64,000 bases of DNA from Dermanyssus gallinae (Eukaryota; Arthropoda; Arachnida; Mesostigmata; Dermanyssidae). Below are positions 22,600 to 34,809 of this stretch, piece by piece; within the stretch, counting starts at the first letter, position 1; each line of letters begins with the position of its first letter. The DNA is taken from positions 326,001 through 390,000 of the forward strand of contig QVRM01002145.1 of NCBI GenBank assembly GCA_003439945.1. Reading direction: 5' to 3'. The notes beneath the pieces are model-generated. The model had not been told where the DNA came from. It saw only the letters and a list, made by a program, of their open reading frames with translations, and did no database searches. The translations under genes were made by a program, and so were the position numbers.

Positions 22600-23776
22600 A
22601 TTCTAGGTAGGTGTTTCGCAACTGTTCATAAAACTATTTGCAACCTTATTCGTTGTCATCAACCTTGGCACAATCAACTTTTAAATTACATTTCAAATGT
22701 TTGGTATAATGTTTGGCTGCTGGTATTTACGCCTGCGTAATGTGACGCAATATTTTCTTCTTAAGTTCAAGGACAACATAATTTTCGTGTGCGGTATATT
22801 TTGGGCCTGTCGAAGTGGTCACACCTAATTCCATATTAACTTTAAACGTATGCCCTCTAATGGTGCATTTGTGTATCGCTTTTACATAGCCAAAATGGAG
22901 GCCTGCACACATATTATGGAATGAGTTCCGGTCTAACAATATCCTTAATTCACTTTAACGAATTATTGCTTGTTGCAGCCCCCGTTGTTTTTCAAATCAT
23001 TAACCGTTCTGCAAATTTTGAAATTATTAGCGCACTTTTTAAACAATTTTACTAAAAAAAAATGCATGCCCCGCACGTAATATCTGAGGTACAGGGGAAT
23101 TATCTAACAATCGCCTAGAGATAAAACTGAACGGCCGGCAGATAACAATGTTACTTCCTTAAAGAAAAACGACTGTATGCCATCAGGCTCATTTTACTTA
23201 TATATATATATATATATATCGAGTCGACAAGAAATGATTTTTGGTAGATGCTTAGGAAAATTACCAGACGACTCGTCAACGTCACTCACGATGCGCAGGT
23301 TAGACTGGGCTATAGCTTATTACAAACAAAACTGCCTTCATAGACGTAGCCCGTCTGCTGACAAATGAATTTGAGCAAAACTGTTTTTAGGGTATCTGCT
23401 TTCTCGCGGTTACAGACAGGAATTGCCCACTAGATCCCTTACCCATCCTTGGGAAACGGATGTCAGTAGATTTCCCCTGGTAAGTCGTTTGCAGGCGTTC
23501 CAGAACACTGAGATCAGGTGGCGGTTGTTGAGTGGGCGTAACAAGTGTGTTTTCTGACTTAAACAGAAGTCATACTATACGGACGTTGTATTCTTTTGGG
23601 TTGATCTGTACATACCCAGTCGAGTGAACTAAATGATGATGATGATGATGATAATATGAGACTTTAGTAGAGAGGATCACGGGTGACCGAGATAGTAGAG
23701 TCTCATCTTTTCCCAGTTCATTAGGTGACAGTTTTTCGTAATCCACGTCGACCACTGCATGCGCGGCCTACGGGTC

Positions 23777-23822
<46 letters not shown>

Positions 23823-23998
23823 GGAGAGAGAGAACAAGCAGAAAGCACAGAGTAACAAGCTATGTTAATGTAGGCAAGGCCTTGGGATGTAAAGATGTTT
23901 TCGTACTTCGGCTGCCATATGCTATTTTCCACTTAGAGTGGTAATTGAACCAAGTCGGAGGGTTTTGACCGATTATGGCCATACTAACTGGTTTTGCA

Positions 23999-24034
<36 letters not shown>

Positions 24035-24815
24035 CAATCAAAGAATTCGTAGAACCAATTAACCAGCGTACTTGCACAATGCCCATATGCTAGAGAAGCA
24101 CAGCGACGAGTAACACGTAGGCGAGCAAAATAATGCTTGTTTAGTCTGTTCATAGAAATATCGTTTTTCTCGTAACTTCTTAGATTTTGCGAATCCGAAT
24201 ATAGGTGGCTTTTAGATAACTAATCTGACCCTCATCATAGGTAGTGGACGTTTTTCCTGGTAAAGTTGTCCGACCTCTGCAAAAATAACAGTTTGACAGA
24301 CTTCTTTTTATCTTGCACGTAGCACAATAGTGATGTCCCGGACGTTGCCCTACCAGGATATTCTGTTTATTGTTATCACATTGTATCCACATATTGTTAC
24401 CAATCTTATTATTATTGAATAATTTGAGTGGTCACATTGTCATTATAATATACTGTTCATGCTTTAGGTTTCCTTCATTAGACCAGGCCATATGTATTAA
24501 TAAAAATCACGGCTGTTATTATTATTATTGTAATCAGTGCTACTAGTAGTATACTAGATAGATAAAAAATAGTTAGTAGTATGAAATACACGCAATAGAC
24601 GTGCTTTTTAAGCATCTAATTAGTAACTATTCCGTGCTCTTTTTGTTTGGCATAGTCCCCCAACGCCTGAAGCTCAAAATATCTAGTCAAACGATCTACA
24701 GTAGCCGTTACTCAAGACACTTGTCTACGGCGTGATTGTTGCTTTGACATCTATGTCCGGAAAGATACTTCTTAAGGTTTCTAATCAGACAAAAGTTATA
24801 ATTATGCTATAGAAA
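22600..24815. other. Intergenic, AT-rich with (TA)n arrays
   Basis: Pure TA arrays occur at about 23199-23219, 23782-23819 and 24001-24032, and ATG/CAT triplets near 23634-23655. No exon or mobile element was recognised. Confidence 0.45.
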
Positions 24816-24820
24816 TTATT

Positions 24821-24864
24821 CGTACATCCCCCAGGTCCAAAGGAAGGAGGAAGGGGGATGTACG
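24821..24864. repeat. Perfect 12-bp inverted repeat
   Basis: CGTACATCCCCC at 24821-24832 pairs perfectly with GGGGGATGTACG at 24853-24864 across a 20-nt loop. It lies at the downstream edge of a dead mariner copy and may be a remnant of an insertion boundary. Confidence 0.7.
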
Positions 24865-24879
24865 ACTCCCCCATGTCCT

Positions 24880-25980
24880 TGGAAATTATTTCAACAATTT
24901 GAAACTTAGTTGTCGCGTAATTTGGCCATGGCAAAGAGAGGCGTGTGGGGGGCAGTCATCGTCGTAGTGAAACAGCACAATCATCTTCTGCATCGTGGAT
25001 CGTAGTGCTGAATGATGCGTTCCTTCGCCTGGTTAGAGACTATTGCATAGTACTCCTCAGAGACTCCTCCTTCCTGTCGAAAGGTAGTCAAATAATACCT
25101 TTTGCAAACCAGAAAACCAGGTCGCCAAAACCTTTCCATAAAGGCGAGCCTCTATACCCTGGTTCCCCTGGACCCCCTAACGTGCGACCTACTCTTTGGT
25201 GGCTGGAGCTCAGAAGTGAAGTGGTGGATCTACGTTTCGTCGGCGAATCTTACAAATCGGTCCAAAGGTCCTGCGGATTTCTTCTCGAAGGTTCCAAAGT
25301 GGAAACGCCTGTCAGTTTTTGCTCAATTGTTAGCTCGTGCGGTAGACACTTTGCTTACATTTTTTTTTCATGCAAAAATGCTGTTGTGCTGCACTATAGC
25401 TAATACTCTTCTACTATTTTGCGCAGCTTCAGTCGGCTAAATCGGTCATCAGGAGTCTGTAGACTTCTAATGCAGTGTTTCTTATTATCTGAAGGTGTTT
25501 TTGGCCGTCCTGAACGTGGTGCATCATCGGTACCCATACTACCTCTTTTAAATGAGGTAATCAATTTGGCAATGGCACTATACGCCGGCGCATTCGTTTC
25601 GTAAACGGCACCTAATTTGGCATTCAATTCCGATGCAGTCAAGTTTTCAAACAAAATGTGTACTCACAGCTCGGGTACTCGTTCTGTTCCATTGTCACCG
25701 AACGGTCTGGCATGTTGCAGTTGCGTTTTCCAATTTTCGTGCAACCAATTTTCGTGATACTTTTTTTTGTTACTTCCAACGAACGTCTCTCCGGTGTTGT
25801 AGTCGGCATGAACTTTCTAAAATTGTAGACAGGCAATGCTAAGAACTTTTTTATTTACCTATTATAGTAACAGTACTCTCTTATCGCTACCGCTGTCGGT
25901 ACAACAGGCTGGCCCATTTGCCATATGGATGGCCCATCTGCTACGCGAACGGCCATTACATTATCAAGCGGCCACCCTGT
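24880..25980 (-). mobile_element. Decayed mariner transposon
   Basis: Read on the minus strand from a CAGGGTGGCC-type end near 25980, the helix-turn-helix region appears at about 25650-25500 (LNAKLGAVYETNAPAYSAI, FKRGSMGTDDAPRSGRP). A catalytic-core region follows near 25300-25080 with KGFGDLVFWFAKGII, and a second-aspartate box (IVLFHYDDDCPPHASL) near 24930-24990. Frames change several times. The left terminus was not identified. Confidence 0.7.
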
Positions 25981-25984
25981 GTAA

Positions 25985-26425
25985 ACGCTTCATATATTCG
26001 CTTTCCAGTTGTTCTAAATGCCTTAGTACTGCCGCCTCTATCTGTCATCGATGCGTTTGTGACCGCTGATACATCAAGGAAAATGTTTAGCGAGATGCTA
26101 AACGCTTGACTTTTACAAACTTTTGTTTACGAAAACTTAAGTATTGTGAAACTGCGGTCCCGTGAATTGAACATGCGGTCCCAGGTGATTGATTAGCTCT
26201 GGAATACCGTAATAACCTCTACTCGTCGGTTTTATCTTTGACCTAGCTAAAGCGAATCTCCTCTGCTTCCTGAGACGCCCTCGATTTGGCAGTTGCGTGC
26301 TCATACGGCGATGTGTACGACAATTACAGCATCCACTTCTGCGCTCTCATCTGTAAGAGAAGCATCAAGCTTTTGTCTCTGGCTGACCTTTCATTCGCTT
26401 ATTAATTATTCCTTGATTGGAAACA
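25985..26425. other. Intergenic, no gene recognised
   Basis: Short frames on the + strand lack any motif; nothing else was recognised. Confidence 0.35.
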
Positions 26426-26429
26426 TAAT

Positions 26430-26698
26430 CGTTGTTGTTGTTGTTATTGTTGTTGTTGTTGTAGTAGTCGTCGTCGTCGTCGTCATTGGCGGCGTAAACT
26501 AGGAAGAATCTTTTTCACCAGGTCGGTCAAATCGCACACGTCCGATGTCAAAGCAGACGACCTCGCATTGAATCAGTCACAAGAGATGATAGCCTCATGA
26601 GAATCACTCGTGGCTGCTGTGGCCACTGAGGTATCATATCGTTGTTTTTGTCGTTGCTGTTGTTGTTGTCGTCGTCGTTTTTGTTGTTGTTGTCATTG

Positions 26699-26730
<32 letters not shown>

Positions 26731-27472
26731 GTCGTCATCCACGTCATTAATGTGTTGCAGCTGTTGTTGCAGCAGCAGCAGTAGCAGCCGCCTGTTTCGT
26801 GTCGTCGTATTACAATCCGGGCCGGCCGGCCGCAAGCAAGCAAGCAAGCAAGGACGTTTCCCGCATCGGCGGCCAAAACTGTCTGGGGATTTTTCCGACT
26901 CCCGGCGGTGCAGGATCGTAGTCGTAGTTCATCGTTGTAGTCAGATACCATCGCGCCATCGCGCGCGCCCATTCCCCCGGCCGCTCCAATGCAACAGGAG
27001 CTCTAGGCATGTCGGAGTGATGGTCGTCGGCCTGTCTGTCTGCATGGTGTCGCTGTCGTCATATTCGTCATCGCGTTCGTCATCCAAGAAGCAAGCCGAG
27101 AAGACACTTAAGTCACGATCCTCAGACAATTGGAATTGTACGAAGGAACAGAGAGAGAGGGGGGGAGGGAGAGAGAGAGAGAGAGAAAGGAAAATATCCA
27201 CGTGCATGTGAGTGTATCCATATGAGTATGTTGTATGTATGGGTGTATGGTGTGTGTGTGTTTGTGTGTGTGAGTGTATATGTATGTTCGTGTGCAGCTA
27301 ATTACAACGTTGTCGTTGAGTACTTACTTCGGCCGATCATCGTTTCGTCCATCACAAACTAGCCCTTATTACTGCTGTGCTAGTCGTCTGCAATAGAAAC
27401 GGCTATAAAGCAGCCGCAGCAGCTGCAGCAACAATAACGAAAAAAATATCCGCAACAATAGCAATAACGACG

Positions 27473-27509
<37 letters not shown>

Positions 27510-27530
27510 CCACATTAACGGCGGCAACAA
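26430..27530. repeat. Cluster of triplet and dinucleotide repeats
   Basis: Successive tracts are (TTG)n/(GTC)n at 26430-26495, (GTC)n/(TTG)n at 26640-26800, (AAGC)n at about 26831-26852, (GA)n at 27150-27186, (TG)n-rich sequence at 27245-27290 and (CAA)n at 27470-27512. Frames of up to 189 codons on both strands consist of Ser/Leu, Thr or Asp runs and are repeat artefacts. No transcript is supported. Confidence 0.85.
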
Positions 27531-27559
27531 AACTAACCAAGGCTAAATCGACGCAGCGA

Positions 27560-29103
27560 CAATAACACTTACAGAAAAAAACAACGCTAGTAGCAGAAAC
27601 ATCTAATGATTAAGTTAGCAATAAGAATAATCATAATAATAATAGCAGTAATACTAAAGTAATAGTTAGTACCTACTACGACTACCAGACTGCTTCTAGA
27701 ACAATTGCGACTACCAGCGCCGCTACTGGCAGTACCATTATGAGGCAACATTGCATCATCTTGAAGCCGTTGCTGCTTGGACTAGCACGGGTGACGAAGG
27801 AGACAGACAAAGCATTGGTCTGACTGTAATTATCATAAAGCAGTATGAGCAGTTGCCTGAATTCCACTGACTTCAGATTTAGATTGTAGGCTATCCCCAA
27901 GCGCTTTCTGCACGAAGCTAGCTCACACCAGCTCTTTGTCTTTCTTCGTCGTAGAACAATGAATTGAGGAAATGCCCGACGGTGAACCGTGCTTCATGTA
28001 CGTATGTATGTATGTATATATATATATATATAAATTTTCAAACTTGCGCACGCCCATATATACGCTCATTTCTGGGACAATTGTTTTCTCTGTACCCTAC
28101 TATTGAACAAATGATACTATGCATATACAGGTATATATATGCGGGTATACACAATAACATATGATTCATTTTGTGAAGGGTCTGGCCCTCGACGTTTTGG
28201 GGCGGCACCGTGACCGACTTTCTAACACAGTCTGGTATCGGTCTCGTCCGGTCATGTCGTCTCAGTTACGCGGAACTTCGCGTTCGCCGAAGAACAGAAT
28301 GAGAGGCATGGAGAATAGTCGGGTCTTCGTCAGTCTTACACATACGTACCCATCATCCGAGACATTGCTTATTGGGTCGGGGCCGCTAACACGTTCGTGT
28401 CAACTTCACGAGCAGCGACGTCGGGTTCCATTTCGGAATAGTCGCTTTTGACATCAATAAAACGCAGGGAGTGGTACTAGTGGTAATGCGAACCACACAT
28501 AGCAGCCTGCTTGTCTTCCCGAAAAAAATTTCTTAATTTTTGTTAGCTTGCGAACCATTATGGTGGAATGCATGGCGAGCATCTAGCTAGGTTAACCGGC
28601 TCTATAGTGACCAGTTACCTTATGCTACTGATACCCTGAATTCTGCGTGAGAAAGAATTAGGGAACTGTTGCTCAATCACGGAACTTTTGTTTCTTGTCG
28701 ATACATCAAGCAAGCGCAGATTTAGTGAAACCTACAATATCCTACCCCTTAGCGACTTTCCTTGAGTAACAAGTAACAAACAATGCTAGTTTTTACGTAC
28801 GACATGAAGTACGCAGGGTCTATATATGCCCATACGTAAGCACGCACGCAAAAGCTTAGCCTGGGCGTCCTGCGCCTTACCATCACGTTCTATAAGCGAC
28901 AGCAGCGGAGATATAAATCGACTAGAGCTGGAGCATACAATTGGGACCCATCTACGTAGAAGCACTAAAGCTCAGACCAACAGTCGAGATTCGATAGTAA
29001 CCCGTACGGCTGCCCTATGGGGATCGACCACTTTCTGGGTGAAGAGAAGGTGGAGATGACTTTTACAAAAACCTGTAAAAAAAAAAATATATATATATAA
29101 AAA

Positions 29104-29143
<40 letters not shown>

Positions 29144-29990
29144 TTACAATTATGTTTATTTCACTCAAATTAAGTATAATATACATTTCAAAATGCTTCT
29201 TCATGAAGCTCTCTCTTCTTCACGCTTCCGACGAGAAGTAGATCGAAGGAAGTAGTGCAGCGATTTTCGGTCCAGCGCTGTGCATCCCACTGCATGCTAC
29301 TTGGCACATCTCTGCAGGCAGAGCCGGAAGGTGCACAACTCGTACTCCTCATGAAAGGTTGCGCTTGAACATACCAGGTAGCGATAACTATGCACTATGT
29401 ACCTGGTGTATACGTGGCGATTGTCACATGCAGAACCAGACCAAAGGTGCAAGGCGTTGAAAACGTCCAGACCACCGACCTTTCATCTGGCCTGTTCGAC
29501 TTAAGCTCACACTACGAAATAAAACATTCTTAAGGTACTGTACGCGGCATCTTTAGCCTTCGTCGGATTGTTTCAGCAGCCGGTGGGCAGCCTGACATGA
29601 GATACACAAAGCGGCTCGGATAGGCAAGCAAAGCAATCGCTTTACGGAAGCCTTTTATTTGCTCAAATATGTCACAATTCGAGAAAGCCAGTGCTTTGTA
29701 GAGCAAAGATATGACGCTTGTGCCGCTGACGGCAACAAGAGATCTATGTTCCAGTCCACAGAACACTATAGCTAGGGTCGAGATGATGAATACTACTTGG
29801 TTGAAGATTGCAAATCGGAGGCACTAAGATGCCACAGCATGAACTGCCCCTCCTAAAGAGGAAAGTGCAGAAACCCAGAGAGTCCTGTAGAGGGGCGTCG
29901 AAGAAAATAGGGGCCCTTAAAAGAACCAGAGAGAGTACCAGGCGTACAACAAGAGGCACACGACGACTGCCCGTTAGCTCAAAGTCTAGG
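27560..29990. other. Intergenic, no gene recognised
   Basis: It contains (TA)n at 28001-28032 and an A-rich/(TA)n block at 29077-29145. The + frame at 28161-28451 and the overlapping minus frames have no recognisable domain. The last 200 bases may be decayed upstream sequence of the R1-like fragment that follows. Confidence 0.4.
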
Positions 29991-30480
29991 GACAGCCGTA
30001 GGGAATGATGTCTAATTTGTCTAAGCTCTTGAAGATCCTCCGAGATAATGCAAACCGCCTTAGTGATGCCAATGATGTGCTTTGAAAGACTTCAATCTGA
30101 CCTTGTGATCTCTTGGATGAAAACGACCACATTGATCTGGAAAGTGGTCATAGAAGCGGTCAAGGAGAAGGGAATCTCCACGTACCTTTGCCGAATCATC
30201 TTATTCTACCTGGGTGAGCAAAGTCTATTTGCAAAGAGCCAAGAACACAGGATTAGTGCCAGGGTCCCGCAGGGTTTCATTTTGGGACCGGTTTTCTGGA
30301 ATTTGACGGGATGCTAGATATCAATGATTACGTAAGGGACACCGGAGTTGCTGGCTTACGTGGACGGCCTCGCTAAAAGCAGATAAAGAGAGCTAACTTT
30401 GTGTTGGCGGAACACCTGACATACATTAAGAAAAAGGGGAAGTACCTCGGGGTAATCTTTGGCCTGGCAGGACAAACGGC
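29990..30480 (+). mobile_element. R1-clade reverse transcriptase fragment
   Basis: The + frame at 30048-30317 contains WKVVIEAVKEKGISTYL, then ARVPQGFILGPVFWN (motif B of the reverse transcriptase). Both closely parallel the better-preserved copy (WKVIVEAMKRKGFSIYL and AGVPQGSILGPVLWN). A later frame near 30420-30470 shows KKGKYLGVIFGLAG, motif E. The YADD region between them is reduced to a short scrambled stretch. It is a dead internal fragment oriented opposite to the large copy. Confidence 0.8.
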
Positions 30481-30559
30481 CTCAGGCTGCACCCGGGATA
30501 ACTAGAGAGAACTGAAACAAAATACGTATGATATTAGATCTTAGGACGCAGGTTGGTTT

Positions 30560-31027
30560 CCGATTCGGGAAGTTGACCTTTTGTACTTCAGGTTCTGATT
30601 GCGCTCTCTCGACAGTCGGCCAACTAGACTTGCACCCTTATCTAGATACGCTAGTTGCTTGAATGGCTAACATTATTACGGTCACGGTTTATAATTTCAG
30701 CATATGTACGGCCTCCCGATGACGGAACACAACACCCATCGACCTAGAATTAAAATAATTTTTGAATGAAGTTGTTTTTATCCAGGATCACCCTCCGTCT
30801 TTTACGGGCTTTGAGTCGCTTCTGCGGCACATATTCAATGCGCCGAGGGCCGGACGTATTGAAATATATAGGGTTTTTCCAATCCTTGTGACAGAATGGC
30901 TGCTGACTCTCAGCTACATATGGTTTGTCATCTACTCTCAACAAGTATCGCCCAAAGAAAACTCGATCAACAACGGGGGATCGAGCCAGCCATGTCCAGC
31001 GCATCAGTCCCCTAGACCTCGTCACTT
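30560..31027. other. Intergenic, no gene recognised
   Basis: Overlapping 90-97 codon frames on both strands at 30750-31055 are mirror images of each other and have no recognisable motif. Confidence 0.35.
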
Positions 31028-31036
31028 AACACTAAT

Positions 31037-31217
31037 TGACTTTTTTCCGGGCTGACCCTCAGCTGACATTTAACTTCAACGGAATTGCTTTCCCATTGCT
31101 TCGTACGACGGACTCTATAAATACAAATGTGCAACGGCGGGGATCAAATCAGTGCACCTATGTGTTTCCTTCGGTGGCTAGGCGCGCGTGAATAATGCAC
31201 CATGCTACTGGGTTCGG
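31037..31217 (-). mobile_element. tRNA-derived SINE, family A
   Basis: A minus-oriented copy with the same body as the element at 13.1 kb, including the TATAAATACAAATGTGCAACG segment on the + strand and the terminal GGGCTGACCCTCAGC. It is flanked by AACACTAAT at 31028-31036 and 31218-31226, a 9-bp target-site duplication. Its boxes are more mutated than in the other copies, so it is older. Confidence 0.85.
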
Positions 31218-31278
31218 AACACTAATCGAGCTGGCCTCGGACAATCATTCAGGTTGACTTTCGTCAATTGTTTTTGCT

Positions 31279-31427
31279 TTTCGATGTCGTGCCAAAGTAA
31301 TACCGAGCCTGGGGGGGTGGGGAGGAATCCGGGTTTAGTGGGTTTGCGAGTCTCACACTAGTCACGCAGGCTGCTAGTGGCGCATGTGCATCATGCATTA
31401 CCGAAACCTCCCAGAACAAAAAAAAAA
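31279..31427 (+). mobile_element. R1-clade element, extreme 5-prime truncation
   Basis: Only about 150 bp of the 3-prime UTR plus an A tail are present, matching the 3-prime ends at 7.6 and 36.4 kb but in + orientation. Direct repeats AATTGTTTTTGCT flank it at 31266-31278 and 31428-31440, so it is a genuine target-primed insertion rather than a fragment left by deletion. Confidence 0.9.
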
Positions 31428-31533
31428 AATTGTTTTTGCTAGGCAACTCTTATAGCAAAAAAATCGCAGGTGGTTTGGTAGGCTTGGTCTAAAGATACAC
31501 CAACATTGTCTTCGAGAGTAGTTCAGTGCTCAC

Positions 31534-31535
31534 TA

Positions 31536-31595
<60 letters not shown>
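31534..31595. repeat. (TA)n-(GA)n microsatellite
   Basis: TA repeat to about 31561 followed by GA repeat at 31565-31594, the same compound pattern as at 9.06 kb. Confidence 0.9.
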
Positions 31596-31597
<2 letters not shown>

Positions 31598-31698
31598 TAA
31601 CTTTTATTGCAAAGTTGGACAAAATATCACTAGTTTATGTGAACATCAGATAGCGCAGTTCAAACTTAAGCGCCCACACAACCACAAACGAAGTGTGC

Positions 31699-31905
31699 CA
31701 AAAATGGCTTAATGTCAAAGCCATTATCTTCTTTTCGACAAGCTGTGAGTTCAAATCATGGACCAGTTACTCTTAAATTGTATTTTATGGTTCCTAGTTG
31801 TGTCATTGAATTCCGGAGTTGACTATAATCAACGCCATGACCGACAAAACGCAACAAAAGTACAGACTTTCCGACAAAGGAGATGGGCATTAATCGCCAT
31901 TCTCC
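31699..31905 (+). mobile_element. tRNA-derived SINE, family B, degraded copy
   Basis: An A-box-like TGGCTTAATGT (31704) and a B-box-like GAGTTCAAATC (about 31747) are followed by a body that aligns with the copy at 62.7 kb: the TGGTTCC, CCGGAGTTGACTATAA and GCCATGACC blocks and GGGCATTAATCGCC occur in the same order. Many substitutions indicate an old insertion. Confidence 0.65.
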
Positions 31906-31909
31906 TATA

Positions 31910-32360
31910 TTAAGTTATAATATTATATTATCCGGCTTTTTTTTTGTTTTGAATGTATCCAACAGATGATTTGTGCTCGTTTTTACATACACGAAATATG
32001 TGGTTTCTTTAACTTGCTTCTGGATAACGTTTCTTTAGTGATCAGCGCACAACTAGCATCAATGTCCATGATAGACGCAGTGGTGTACCGCAGCAAGACT
32101 GACGCGCACCCCTATTGTATTGAGGGTATGTCTCCAAAGAAAGGATCGAGCGACACCCACACGGAATAGTAAAAGAGCTTCGAGCACGTGAAGTTTGGAT
32201 TGCCCTCATCAAATCTTGTCATTATTAATTAGGTTGAGTTTTGTTGAAATGATAAATATCGCTTTTGACGATGCAATAGCAGTCAGACTCTATTGGTTAG
32301 ATCCGTTTCATCATAACAATACTAATTATGACAATAGAATAGATTTGCACTCTAAATGTG
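31910..32360. other. Intergenic, no gene recognised
   Basis: Nothing identifiable apart from short AT-rich frames. Confidence 0.35.
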
Positions 32361-32367
32361 GCAAATA

Positions 32368-33659
32368 CAGTAGTTCAATAAGTTCTTAGAATGAAAGCCA
32401 AGAATTTTCCAAATCATGTTTTTAAATTTATCTTATTCGATATACACGTACTCCCCGAGATGCTCAATACACTTTTCCCACCAAGATTTCAGAGCTTTTA
32501 TACCTCTTAAGTAGAATTCCGCGTCTTTAGACTGAAAATAGGCATTGACAGCACCCTTAACCTCTTCATTGCTGGAAAAAGGCTTTCCACCGAGACTATT
32601 CTTCAAATGTCCGAAGAGGAAATAATCAGAGGGGGCCAGGTCTGGAGAATAGGAAGGTTGTTCAATAAGTTCGAACCTCAGTTGGGCCAGTTTTGCCGAT
32701 GCTTGCCGGGACTTGTGTGCAGGAGCATTGTCCTGGTGAAACAGGACAACCTTCTTCTGCAAAGCGGGCCGTTTCACGATGAGTTCTTGCTAAAGGCAGT
32801 CTAACAGTCTTGCCTAATATTCTCCTGTGATCGTTTTACCGCTCTCAAGGTAGTCGACCAGCATTATTCTACGTTGGTCTTAAAAAAACTGTAGCCATCA
32901 CCTTTCCGGTCAATGCCGTTGTCCGCACCCTCTTCGCAGGTCCTTCATCAGGTGCACACCATTGGCAAGATGCTTCTTGGGTCTCGGGAGTGTAGTGATG
33001 GACCCAGCTTTCATCGACGGTCATGAATCTGCGCCAAAAATCCGACGGATTGTTCGACATCTTGGCCAAATTTCGCTGTGAAGCGAGAACAGGCGCGTTT
33101 TTTTGGCCTTGGTTGAGCAAATGCGGCAGCCATTTTTCTCTGAGCTCTTTCATCTTCGAGTTTTCGTGCAGGATGAAATGCACACTACCCAAACTGATCC
33201 CCAAGGCCTCCGCTATCTCCCTAATGTTCACTCGCTTATCTGCGGCAACGATTTTCTGCACCTTTTCCACGTTTTCCTAATCAGTTGCCGTTTTTGGGCG
33301 TTTTGAACGTAGTTCATCCCGGTGCTCCTGCGACCTCTTTTTAACTCATTAATCCAGTTGGAAACAGTGGCAAAACATGGCGCAGAGTCACCGTACACTT
33401 CGTCTAACTCAGTTTTCACTTGGGTCGCATTCCAACCTTTGAAATAAAATGCTTGATAACCACTCGAAACTCTTTTTTCTCAATTTTTCAAAATCACGCC
33501 GATACGTTGCACGGGAAAAGCGATCAAACGAAATCGCAACGGCCAATCACCATAATATTTTGACTGCTGGCAGTCGAAAAGTTGCAGTTCCTAATAGCGG
33601 TGGAAGCGCGAAAATTCGAATTCTAAAAAGCTCATTCTAAAAACTTATTGAACTACCTG
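32368..33659 (-). mobile_element. Full-length mariner transposon (DD34D)
   Basis: A 1292-bp element is bounded by near-perfect inverted repeats of about 27 bp: CAGTAGTTCAATAAGTT at the left and CAGGTAGTTCAATAAGTT on the opposite strand at the right. TA dinucleotides flank it at 32366-32367 and 33660-33661, the usual mariner target duplication. Length, ends and target site are all classic for mariner. The transposase inside is broken. Confidence 0.93.
32433..33440 (-). pseudogene. Mariner transposase, frameshifted
   Basis: The reading frame starts near 33440-33419 with the helix-turn-helix region. It shifts near 33260 into a second frame that covers the second helix-turn-helix (IREIAEALGISLGSVHFIL) and the first catalytic Asp (TVDESWVHHYTPE). 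After stops near 32870-32780 it resumes as KKVVLFHQDNAPAH with the second Asp and SYSPDLAPSDYFLF with the third. The spacing of 34 residues between the second and third Asp defines DD34D. All three catalytic aspartates survive, but at least two frame disruptions prevent a full protein. Confidence 0.9.
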
Positions 33660-34005
33660 TAAATACCGCCGTCTTTTTCCTCCTCTTTACTTCTCGCTAA
33701 TCTCGTCTCGAAAGCGGGACTTCTGAGTCGATCCGTCGTCTTCGTCCACCTTTTCGTCGCCATTGGCTGGACGTGATGTTCGGTGTCAGCAGAAAGCGCC
33801 AAGGAACAGGCATCCTCGTGACGGCTGTCACGTAGCCAATTTTCTGGCGGTTTATTCTCTGCAGCTTGCTCAATTTGACGTCATCTTTGCCGCCGTGGAG
33901 TTCTGGCTTTCTGTCCCTACTCTGATTGTAACATCTCTTTCTGTGTTTGGTTGCTTTGCTTTGCTCACCGGCAGTACAATACCTTTTATCCAAAGTAGTG
34001 ATAAC

Positions 34006-34007
<2 letters not shown>

Positions 34008-34041
<34 letters not shown>

Positions 34042-34055
34042 TGTTGTTGTTGTGG
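34008..34055. repeat. (TAG)n-(TTG)n triplet repeat
   Basis: About 33 bp of TAG/AGT repeat followed by TTG repeat. Long Thr, Val or Ser runs in frames across it are artefacts. Confidence 0.9.
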
Positions 34056-34069
34056 CGGTAGTGGTGAAA

Positions 34070-34400
34070 ATAAGAGGGGCAACATTGTCCTCTCCAGTAA
34101 AGCCAACATACCTTGGGGTGTTCCTAGATACTGGCATGACAAGCACCCCCCCCCACATACGCACTACACGGCTGCTAAGGCCATTAGACTATAACAGATC
34201 TCTTTAAATTGCTTCCGTGCATACGAGGACCGTACCGGCGGCTCCTGAATAAAACCAAGAGGCGGCCGGGCTTTCAAGATATCAAAAGGGCTAATAGAAC
34301 TGCGGCTACTGTTGCAGGCCAAGTATTAGCCCGGCAAATCCCATATAACTTACGGGTCCTGGAGACCGCAGTCCGTCAAGCAGGCGTCTCTCAGTCTCTC
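34070..34400 (+). mobile_element. R1-clade fragment, thumb region
   Basis: SSPVKPTYLGVFLDTGMTST near 34092-34150 matches motif E and beyond of the better copy (KVKYLGVMLDTGLTGSAH). Downstream codons resemble the region after the thumb but carry stops. It is a short dead fragment. Confidence 0.55.
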
Positions 34401-34528
34401 AGGTAGACACTACGACGTTACACAATCAACGTATGGAGCAAATAGTGGGTGAAGGTCAAGACGAGCCAGCCGCACTTCTGGACCCGGCCCATTGTTCCCT
34501 GAAACTTTCTGAAACTTGCAAGCAAAAA

Positions 34529-34804
34529 ATGGCACAGGCCAGGCACTTTTAAACGACATTCTCAAAGCTGGAACGTCAATCAAGACTTCGCCGCGATCAT
34601 CATCGAAGGGAAATACTTGCTCACGCAACCCTAAAGTTAAAGTAGGAGTTTAAGCAATCTTAAAGAATAGTACCAGCCCCTCGCCCCGCCATGAGACTTT
34701 AAGGTGAACGGTTCTTTTGTGGATGTTATGCTGCCAACAGTATCGGCCTCGAATGCCACACCCATCCCAGGTATGTGGATTTTCTCTTGCATGAAAAAAA
34801 TATT
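34529..34804 (+). repeat. Unclassified A-tailed interspersed repeat, copy 1
   Basis: About 275 bp align with 58447-58745. Shared blocks include ATGGC(A/T)CAGGCC, CTCAAAGCTGG / CCAAAGCTGG, CGCCGCGA / GCCGCGAC, CAACCCTAA and AAAGAATAGT(A/T)CCAGC. Both copies end in an A-rich tract after TTTCTC or CCTCTC. The layout suggests the 3-prime end of a retroposon. I cannot assign a family. Confidence 0.7.
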
Positions 34805-34809
34805 TTAAG

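Noticed and set aside
26642..27211. 189-codon + frame rich in Ser and Leu
   Set aside because: Most of it translates GTC/TTG and GA repeats, with no domain or splice support.
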